A stretch of 10,732 nucleotides of DNA from F23-B02 sp963640555 (lineage in GTDB: Bacteria; Bacillota; Clostridia; Oscillospirales; Oscillospiraceae): assembly GCA_963640555.1 (NCBI GenBank), contig CAVHZB010000038.1, positions 1 through 10,732 of the forward strand, written 5' to 3'. The notes below the pieces were generated by a model. It made no database searches, was not told the DNA's origin, and saw only the letters and a list, made by a program, of their open reading frames with translations. How positions within the stretch are numbered: position 1 is the stretch's first letter; each line of letters starts with the position of its first letter. Below are positions 5,764-10,732 of the stretch, piece after piece. The translations under genes and the position numbers were made by a program.

Positions 5764-8715
5764 TTATTCGGTTCGCAGTGCAACCACCGGATCTTTGTTC
5801 GCTGCGACCTTAGACGGTATAAGACCCGCAATGACTGTCAGCAGCATGCTTATCGCTATAAGCACGATCGCAGCAGCCGGCGGCAGCACGGCGTTTATCG
5901 AGTAAATGCCGGTAAGACGATGGACGACGGCATTTATCGGGACGCACAGCAGCATCGTTACCAGAATGCCGATAAGTCCGGCACTGAAGCCGACTATGAC
6001 GGTCTCGGCGTTAAACACACTCGAAATGTCTTTTTTCGACGCACCGATAGCGCGGAGAATACCGATCTCCTTCGTGCGTTCAAGAACGCTTATATAGGTG
6101 ATTATGCCGATCATAATGCTCGAAACGATAAGGCTTATAGCGACAAATGCGATAAGAACATATGATATAACATTGATTATCGTCGTTACCGAGCTCATGA
6201 TAAGCGCCACATAGTCGGTGTAGCTTATCTGATCGGCGGGCTCGACGCTGTTGTTGTAGTCCTCAATCACCGCGGCAACGGCGTCCTTGGCGGCGAAGGT
6301 CGCAACATAAATGTTGACTCCGGCAGGGGAATCGAGGTCGACATAGCCGAGGGTACGCAGGTTTTGCTCATAGCTCGAGCTCGAGAAGGTCTCGGGCATA
6401 TACTCGTCATATATGAGCTTGTAGCCCTCCTCGGTGAAATAGCAGCTGTCGAATGCGGAGGCTAACGCAGAGGTGGAGAGCTGACCAAGCTGCTGCTTAA
6501 CCTGCTCGGCATAGGCCTGCTTTATCTGCGCACTGAGCATCTCGCGCATGTAGCCGAACAGTGTATCATCATCCATCGCCGCAAGCATATCGGCGTATTC
6601 CGGATAGCTCTCGAGCACCTTTTGCTCAATATCGCTCCTTGTAAGTCCGCTGAGCTGTTCGTCTATTACGGAGCTTACATACGCATCGGGCGCCGTAGAC
6701 ATATAACCGATGTATATCTCCGCCTTTTTCGCATCGTCTATGCCGGCACAGTAATCTATAACGGTCTGCTTTATCTCGTCGGCAGTGAGCACCTTATCGG
6801 TATCCTTAAACGGCAGACCGGTGAATACATCGTGCTTGGGATCCTCAAGCTGCTTTTTAACAAGCTCACTCTGAGCGGTCTGCTCGACGACATACTTTGT
6901 CAGGGCGTTTGTGTACCCGATAGCACCGGTCATCATTCCGGACACTGCATCCGCGCTCTGACGCACGATGCCGACTATCCTGAGCTCAATGCCGTTGCTG
7001 TACAGGGTTTTGAGGCCGAGAGGATCCGCGCTTATATCCTTATAGGCGCCGGTCTCCGGGTCATACTGCCAGCAGTCGGCAGGGAGAATGAGACTGAATG
7101 TTTTTTTGCAGACATCGGCATAGCTCCAGCTCTCGACCTTCGAGGTGTCTACCTCGTTTCCGGTCATATAGCCGGTCATAGCCGCGACCATCTCACTTGA
7201 GGACTTGAGTCCGAGCGCGTACAGCACCATATCCGAGACCTCGTTATTCTCGTCGACTATCAGAACGACCTCGTCATAGCTCTGCGGCCAGCTTCCGTAC
7301 AAAACATCGTACTGCTGCCGCAGCATCGGGCTTATGAGCTCGTCATCGCCGGGCAGCATCTCCTGCCACACGACAAATTGGCTCTGCGTGCTGCTCATGC
7401 CGGAGGAGGAGAACATGTCGTTCATCGACTGGCTCACCGATTGCTCGGCATCCTCACCGATAACGCCAGCGCGCATCTTGCTCATGAGCGACATGACATC
7501 GGATTTCACGATCTTGCCGTCGGCATCCTTGGTGTAGAGGTTCATCGGCAGATCGTAGGTGTACTGAACGCTTGTCGCATTTTGGCTGAGCGTTGTGTCC
7601 TTTGACATCTGCTCGTCGAGGAAAACCTTCAACGCCTTGAGATTGTTGCTCTGCACCTCGGCGTTTGTCATGGTGTTCATCATTTCGTACATGATGGTGT
7701 TGCCGTACACGGCATCATTATCATGCTTGTTTTCTGAATTCTCGGCATTTATGCCCATAAGACTCGTGACGAGAGACGACATATCGACCGTTTCCGCCTG
7801 AATGCTTATCGGGTAGGACGAAAGCGTGTCCTCCTGAACCTTGTCTATGTAGTTATTAACGCCGGTGGAGATCGAGAGTATCAGCGCAATGCCTATAATG
7901 CCGATGCTTCCGGCAAACGCCGTCAGTACGGTGCGGCCTTTTTTGGTCATAAGATTGTTGAGCGAAAGCGAAAGCGCCGTGAGGTAGCTCATGGCGGTCT
8001 TTCGCTGCACGGGCTCGGAGACATCGTCATCGGGCGCGGTGTACGGCATGGTGTCGCCGGTTATGAGACCGTCGCGCAGGCGAATGATGCGCGAGGCATA
8101 GCTGTCGGCAAGCTCGGGATTGTGCGTTACCATGATGATGAGCTTATCCTTGGAGATCTCCTTGAGTATCTCCATTATCTGCACGCTCGTTTCCGAATCG
8201 AGTGCACCGGTGGGCTCGTCGGCGAGGAGAATATCCGGGTCGTTTACCAGTGCGCGTGCTATTGCGACGCGCTGCATCTGACCGCCGGACATCTGATTCG
8301 GCTTTTTGCCGAGCTGATCGCCGAGCCCGACCTGTTCAAGCGCATTTACGGCTCTCCTGCGCCGGTCGGCCTTGCTGACGCCGGAGAGAGTAAGTGCAAG
8401 CTCAACATTTGCAAGCACCGTCTGATGCGGAATGAGGTTATACGACTGAAAAACAAAGCCGATGGAGTGGTTGCGGTAGGTGTCCCAATCACGGTCGGAG
8501 TATTCCTTTGTGGAGCGGCCGTTGATTATGAGGTCGCCCTCCGTGTACTGGTCAAGCCCGCCGATTATGTTCAGCAATGTGGTCTTGCCGCAGCCGGAGT
8601 GACCGAGAATGGCGACAAACTCGCTTTTGCGGAACTCAAGGTCGATACCCTTCAGAGCGTGAACGGTATCGTCGCCGACGGCGTAATCCTTTGTAATACC
8701 TTTTAATTTGAGCAT
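5764..8715 (-). CDS. MacB-type ABC transporter, fused ATPase-permease
   Basis: A 983-aa membrane protein. Residues 1-220 are an ABC ATPase of the MacB/LolD group: Walker A GHSGCGKTT (38-46), Q-loop FVFQSYNL (87-94), signature MSGGQMQRVAIA (142-153), Walker B ILLADEPTGALD (162-173) and switch His in MVTHNP (195-200). One membrane segment follows at about 262-285. A very large extracytoplasmic region (about 290-848) comes next, then three segments at about 849-873, 905-925 and 947-967, forming the FtsX-like permease domain with ERTKEIGILRAIGAS at 879-893. One plus three segments is MacB topology. MacB itself is about 650 residues; the excess lies in the outer domain. Members act as mechanotransmission pumps for peptides, lipoproteins or antimicrobials. 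The substrate here is unknown. The start follows AGGAGA (8730-8725). The gene stands alone, with no two-component system or adaptor beside it. Confidence 0.93.
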   Translation of the reverse strand: MLKLKGITKDYAVGDDTVHALKGIDLEFRKSEFVAILGHSGCGKTTLLNIIGGLDQYTEGDLIINGRSTKEYSDRDWDTYRNHSIGFVFQSYNLIPHQTVLANVELALTLSGVSKADRRRRAVNALEQVGLGDQLGKKPNQMSGGQMQRVAIARALVNDPDILLADEPTGALDSETSVQIMEILKEISKDKLIIMVTHNPELADSYASRIIRLRDGLITGDTMPYTAPDDDVSEPVQRKTAMSYLTALSLSLNNLMTKKGRTVLTAFAGSIGIIGIALILSISTGVNNYIDKVQEDTLSSYPISIQAETVDMSSLVTSLMGINAENSENKHDNDAVYGNTIMYEMMNTMTNAEVQSNNLKALKVFLDEQMSKDTTLSQNATSVQYTYDLPMNLYTKDADGKIVKSDVMSLMSKMRAGVIGEDAEQSVSQSMNDMFSSSGMSSTQSQFVVWQEMLPGDDELISPMLRQQYDVLYGSWPQSYDEVVLIVDENNEVSDMVLYALGLKSSSEMVAAMTGYMTGNEVDTSKVESWSYADVCKKTFSLILPADCWQYDPETGAYKDISADPLGLKTLYSNGIELRIVGIVRQSADAVSGMMTGAIGYTNALTKYVVEQTAQSELVKKQLEDPKHDVFTGLPFKDTDKVLTADEIKQTVIDYCAGIDDAKKAEIYIGYMSTAPDAYVSSVIDEQLSGLTRSDIEQKVLESYPEYADMLAAMDDDTLFGYMREMLSAQIKQAYAEQVKQQLGQLSTSALASAFDSCYFTEEGYKLIYDEYMPETFSSSSYEQNLRTLGYVDLDSPAGVNIYVATFAAKDAVAAVIEDYNNSVEPADQISYTDYVALIMSSVTTIINVISYVLIAFVAISLIVSSIMIGIITYISVLERTKEIGILRAIGASKKDISSVFNAETVIVGFSAGLIGILVTMLLCVPINAVVHRLTGIYSINAVLPPAAAIVLIAISMLLTVIAGLIPSKVAANKDPVVALRTE

Positions 8716-8751
8716 GAGGCGTGTCTCCTGAAATTAATGCATATCAAAATA

Positions 8752-8780
8752 ATTATCGGCTTTTTTTGCTTTAAAGTCAA
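8752..8780 (-). promoter_or_regulatory. Promoter of the ABC transporter gene
   Basis: On the minus strand, -35 TTGACT (8780-8775) and -10 GATAAT (8757-8752) are separated by 17 bases that include seven consecutive A residues. Transcription would start near 8745, giving a short leader with AGGAGA at 8730-8725. Confidence 0.75.
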
Positions 8781-8825
8781 TAGATGTAACAGAAAGTTAA
8801 GAAACTGATCCGTGATCTTCCGGTG

Positions 8826-8854
8826 TTGACAATTTTGCTGCCGTGAGTTAAAAT
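8826..8854 (+). promoter_or_regulatory. Promoter of tRNA-Arg
   Basis: Consensus -35 TTGACA (8826-8831), 17-base spacer and -10 TAAAAT (8849-8854). The expected start is near 8861, five bases before the mature tRNA. Confidence 0.85.
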
Positions 8855-8865
8855 GACCTTGTTAT

Positions 8866-8942
8866 GCCTCCGTAGCTCACCTGGATAGAGCGTGCGCCTC
8901 CTAAGCGCAAGGTAGTGAGTTCGAGTCTCGCCGGGGGTGCCA
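8866..8942 (+). tRNA. tRNA-Arg (anticodon CCU)
   Basis: A 77-base cloverleaf. The acceptor GCCTCCG (8866-8872) pairs with CGGGGGT and a CCA end is encoded (8940-8942). The D arm is GCTC/GAGC. The anticodon stem TGCGC/GCGCA encloses the loop CTCCTAA, with anticodon CCT at 8900-8902 reading AGG codons. The T arm is GTGAG-TTCGAGT-CTCGC. It is a single-gene unit with its own promoter and terminator. No integrated element or att duplication is seen beside it. Confidence 0.96.
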
Positions 8943-8948
8943 GGAAAT

Positions 8949-8993
8949 AAGCCGAAAGTCTTTGCTTTAAAGGACTTTCGGCTTTTGCTTTTT
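8949..8993 (+). terminator. Intrinsic terminator of tRNA-Arg
   Basis: A perfect 12-bp stem, AAGCCGAAAGTC (8949-8960) and GACTTTCGGCTT (8973-8984), has an AT-rich loop and is followed by TTGCTTTTT. Confidence 0.9.
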
Positions 8994-9124
8994 ATCCTCG
9001 CCGGCATAATAGGGTAAATCGTATTCAAGCCATGCTTGAGAAGGAAATCTGATTTTCAACGCCCGGCCGCTGGCAATGTGCTCCGATATATGTTAAGCTA
9101 CAGTTGAATTTGGGAGGTGCGGTC

Positions 9125-9943
9125 ATGAATTTCGGAAAAAACATTTCAAAAGCACGGAAAAACGCGGGCCTTACTCAAGAACAGCTTGCCGAAAAGCTCG
9201 GGGTCACATTTCAGGCGGTAAGCGCGTGGGAGAGGGATGCAAATATGCCCGAATCAAAAATAATACCCGAGCTGGCAAAAGCACTTAACACTTCTGTCTC
9301 GGCACTTATGGACGCCGAGCGTCCCGCATGGGTCCTGCACACGCCGTATTCCGATCCCGGGCGCATGTACACCTTTATCAAGGCAAAAGCCCAGAGCCTG
9401 GGCCTTGTACAGACCCTTGATGCGCTTCCGCTCATGCGTGCAAAGCACGACGGTCAGTTCCGCGAAGGTCTGGTCGAAAGGGCACCGTACCGCGCGCACC
9501 CTCTGACCCTCGCGTGCCATGCGCTGGCTATGGGTATAGAGGAGGATGATGTGCTGGCAGCGCTTCTTCTTCACGATGTGCTTGAGGATACTGACACGCA
9601 GGCCGATGAGCTGAAGGTCTCTCCGCAGGTGCTTGAGGCCGTACGTCTCGTTTCCTACAACAGCTATGAGAGCGAAAAAGACAAGATCAAGCCGCTGTAT
9701 TATGAAAATATCAGCGGGAATGCGCTCGCATCGCTCGTCAAATGCATAGATCGGTGCAACAACCTTTCATGCATGGCGGACGGATTTTCGCGGCAGAAGA
9801 TGATCACCTATGTGTCCGACACCGAGCAATATCTTATGCCTCTGCTGGATACTGTAAAAAACATTCCCAAGTGGAACAATGCCACATGGCTGCTCAGGTA
9901 TCAGGTGACCGCTCTGGTCGAAAGCTTCAAGCGGGTGCTGTAA
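9125..9943 (+). CDS. XRE-type HTH fused to SpoT-like HD domain
   Basis: A 272-aa two-domain protein. The start at 9125 is chosen because GGGAGGTG (9112-9119) sits seven bases upstream and MNFGKNISKARKNAGLTQEQLAEKLGV is a natural XRE start; an upstream ATG at 9104 lacks this support. Residues 4-60 are a Cro/C1-type helix-turn-helix (GLTQEQLAEKLGVTFQAVSAWERDANMPE), a DNA-binding domain. Residues about 85-245 resemble the HD phosphohydrolase domain of Rel/SpoT and small alarmone hydrolases. The expected metal and catalytic residues are present: H125 (YRAHPLTLA), H150-D151 with E154-D155 (LLHDVLEDT) and D209 (KCIDRCNNL). An active (p)ppGpp or related nucleotide hydrolase tied to DNA binding is therefore possible, but the substrate is inferred. 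No synthetase domain is present. An 85-aa ORF follows after 30 bases, probably on the same mRNA. Confidence 0.88.
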   Translation: MNFGKNISKARKNAGLTQEQLAEKLGVTFQAVSAWERDANMPESKIIPELAKALNTSVSALMDAERPAWVLHTPYSDPGRMYTFIKAKAQSLGLVQTLDALPLMRAKHDGQFREGLVERAPYRAHPLTLACHALAMGIEEDDVLAALLLHDVLEDTDTQADELKVSPQVLEAVRLVSYNSYESEKDKIKPLYYENISGNALASLVKCIDRCNNLSCMADGFSRQKMITYVSDTEQYLMPLLDTVKNIPKWNNATWLLRYQVTALVESFKRVL

Positions 9944-9973
9944 TTAATCAGAATAAAAAGGGAAGATTTTGCC

Positions 9974-10231
9974 ATGGATGAGCGTAAAAAGAGAATTCAC
10001 GAGGGCGAACAGCGGGAAAATGAAATATATGCTCTTATCGGAAACGATACGCCCGAATCAGACAAGGTGCTGGATCAGATGAGACAGATGCCCGGAATCG
10101 GATGGTATGTAAAGCGTGTCGAGGACAGTCTGAGCGCCTACGCCTGGGCAGCAAAGCAAATGACAAAAAACGGGAGCGATGTACTGGTATTTCCTCCGAC
10201 AGATGCCGGGAACCCGAAAAGCAATAAATAA
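9974..10231 (+). CDS. Small hypothetical protein
   Basis: An 85-aa, highly charged soluble protein that I do not recognise. It starts at ATG 9974 after a modest AAGGGAAG (9958-9965) and ends at TAA 10231. The N-terminal third is rich in Glu, Lys and Arg and probably helical (MDERKKRIHEGEQRENEIYAL). The middle has MRQMPGIGWYVKRVEDSLSAYAWAAKQM, a likely amphipathic helix, and the tail is Pro/Asp/Asn-rich. There is no signal peptide, membrane segment or Cys motif. It lies 30 bases after the HTH-HD gene on the same strand with no terminator between, so the two are probably cotranscribed. It could be a partner or target of that regulator, but nothing in its sequence shows a function. Confidence 0.65.
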   Translation: MDERKKRIHEGEQRENEIYALIGNDTPESDKVLDQMRQMPGIGWYVKRVEDSLSAYAWAAKQMTKNGSDVLVFPPTDAGNPKSNK

Positions 10232-10266
10232 AAAAGGAAATAATACATGATGCGCTGATATTGAAC

Positions 10267-10294
10267 TTGATTATCGTTTCGGTTGTGTTATAAT
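10267..10294 (+). promoter_or_regulatory. Promoter of the riboswitch transcript
   Basis: -35 TTGATT (10267-10272), 16-base spacer and consensus -10 TATAAT (10289-10294). Transcription would start near 10301, about 20 bases before the aptamer. Confidence 0.75.
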
Positions 10295-10320
10295 AACGGC
10301 ATAGCAAAAAATGAATATAG

Positions 10321-10410
10321 AAATGCCTATGAAGAGTGCGCGAGAGACAAGCTCGTTGACCGCACGGCAACCTACCGAGGCCGGTAAGGTGCCAAAGCTT
10401 GACCGATAGG
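10321..10410 (+). ncRNA. SAM-I/IV-like riboswitch aptamer
   Basis: The SAM-I-clan core is readable. P1 pairs CCTAT (10326-10330) with ATAGG (10406-10410), extendable by AAAT/ATTT. P2 is GTGCG/CGCAC (10336-10340 with 10361-10365) plus an inner CGAG/CTCG hairpin (10341-10344 with 10352-10355), with an asymmetric TTGAC bulge like the kink-turn side. GGCAACC (10366-10372) leads into P3 (10372-10377 with 10382-10388), followed by GGTGCCAAA (10388-10396). The P2 loop CAAG (10348-10351) can pair with CTTG (10398-10401), the expected pseudoknot. There is no clear P4 between P3 and P1, which fits the SAM-I/IV variant better than classical SAM-I. The ligand, S-adenosylmethionine, is inferred from the family. 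Confidence 0.85.
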
Positions 10411-10451
10411 ATTTCCCAGCAGCCCTGTCGGAACGATGGGACTGCTTTTTT
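10403..10451 (+). terminator. Riboswitch expression platform with terminator
   Basis: The terminator pairs AGCAG (10418-10422) and CTGCT (10442-10446) around CCC/GGG, followed by Ts to 10451. A competing antiterminator pairs CCGATAGG (10403-10410) with CCTGTCGG (10424-10431) over eight positions with one G-U. The ATAGG part of the antiterminator is also the 3' strand of P1. Ligand-bound P1 would therefore release the terminator and switch the downstream gene off. Confidence 0.8.
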
Positions 10452-10487
10452 CGCTCTTTTTTACGGCAGAGAAAAGGAGCGAAAAGC

Positions 10488-10732
10488 ATGAAACACAGCT
10501 TTGGCGGTCGGAACAAATGCAGCGAGCCCGGATATGTTTTCTTCCATGTGCCTCACGACGGCAGCCTGTTCCCGGCAGAGCTCATGTCCTCAGTCTGCAT
10601 TGCGCATGAAGAATTCATGCACTATCACTAAAAAATGCGGGACACCGGCGCAGGACGCATGATACCGGAAGAATATCTCGACAGCTCGGAGCACTTTGAG
10701 ATAAGCCGCCTGCTCTGCGATGTCGAGCGCTT
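10488..10732 (+). pseudogene. N-formylglutamate amidohydrolase-like, in-frame stop, partial
   Basis: The gene starts at ATG 10488 after AAGGAG (10474-10479). The first 47 codons read like the N-terminus of the N-formylglutamate amidohydrolase (FGase, PF05013) family: GYVFFHVPHDGSLFPAELM (residues 15-33) matches the metal-binding PHxG start. TAA at 10629-10631 then interrupts the frame. The same frame continues with KMRDTGAGRMIPEEYLDSSEHFEISRLLCDVER to the window edge, including the family's SRLxxDVER motif, so both halves belong to one protein. A single GAA to TAA change (Glu to stop, YHEKM expected) would explain it. Family enzymes release formate from N-formylglutamate in some histidine-degradation routes, but many members have other substrates. 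The gene lies directly under a SAM-type riboswitch. The stop could be a true nonsense mutation, a sequencing error or, less likely, readthrough. The 3' end is outside the window. Confidence 0.75.

Noticed and set aside
8122..8706. 194-codon plus-strand frame opposite the ABC ATPase domain
   Set aside because: It is antisense to Walker and signature motifs that are clearly coding on the minus strand.
8866..8942. tRNA-Arg as an integration site for a mobile element
   Set aside because: No repeat of the tRNA 3' end and no integrase is seen in the window.
8777..9028. 83-codon minus-strand frame over the tRNA
   Set aside because: It is the reverse complement of tRNA-Arg and its terminator, a common false gene call.
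1..10732. CRISPR array or complete defence island
   Set aside because: No regularly spaced direct repeats and no intact defence genes were seen; only the helicase-nuclease remnant hints at one.

Overview
The window looks like a chromosomal segment of an anaerobic Firmicute of the Clostridia (Oscillospiraceae-like gut lineages fit). The reasons are strong purine-rich ribosome binding sites, sigma-A-type promoters, intrinsic terminators after most genes, a formate-tetrahydrofolate ligase, a surface protein with leucine-rich repeats plus three S-layer homology domains, an IS1182-type transposase and a SAM-I-clan riboswitch with a terminator. Base composition is moderate, near 50% GC by eye. The genus cannot be named from the sequence.

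Layout. Positions 1-110 hold a compact structured RNA candidate (a three-way junction) followed by an intrinsic terminator. A decayed IS1182-type transposase (108-488, minus strand) keeps only its N-terminal domain and lies beside several inverted repeats. A secreted BspA-like LRR/SLH surface protein (849-2108) has its own promoter and terminator. Then fhs (2229-3905) overlaps a DUF2461 gene (3905-4579) by one base, forming a two-gene operon closed by a terminator. Immediately after it lies the 3' remnant of a large SF1 helicase with a Vsr-like nuclease domain (4691-5602). A terminator at 5694-5724 separates this from a 983-codon fused ATPase-permease ABC transporter on the minus strand (8715-5764), which has a near-consensus promoter.

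To the right are a tRNA-Arg(CCU) with promoter and terminator (8826-8995), a regulator that fuses an XRE-type HTH to a SpoT-like HD hydrolase domain (9125-9943), a closely following 85-aa orphan (9974-10231), and a SAM-I/IV-like riboswitch with readable terminator and antiterminator pairings. The riboswitch controls an N-formylglutamate amidohydrolase-like gene that carries an in-frame TAA at codon 48 and runs off the window.

How the parts relate. Most units are independent, each with its own promoter and terminator. The real coupling is fhs with DUF2461, and probably the HTH-HD gene with the 85-aa ORF. Two loci show decay or rearrangement: the transposase and the helicase-nuclease, the latter possibly a former defence or DNA-processing gene. 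I see no complete defence island, prophage or CRISPR array. The most interesting leads are the HTH-alarmone-hydrolase-like fusion with its orphan partner, the SAM-type riboswitch in front of an amidohydrolase with a premature stop, and the unassigned RNA at the left edge.
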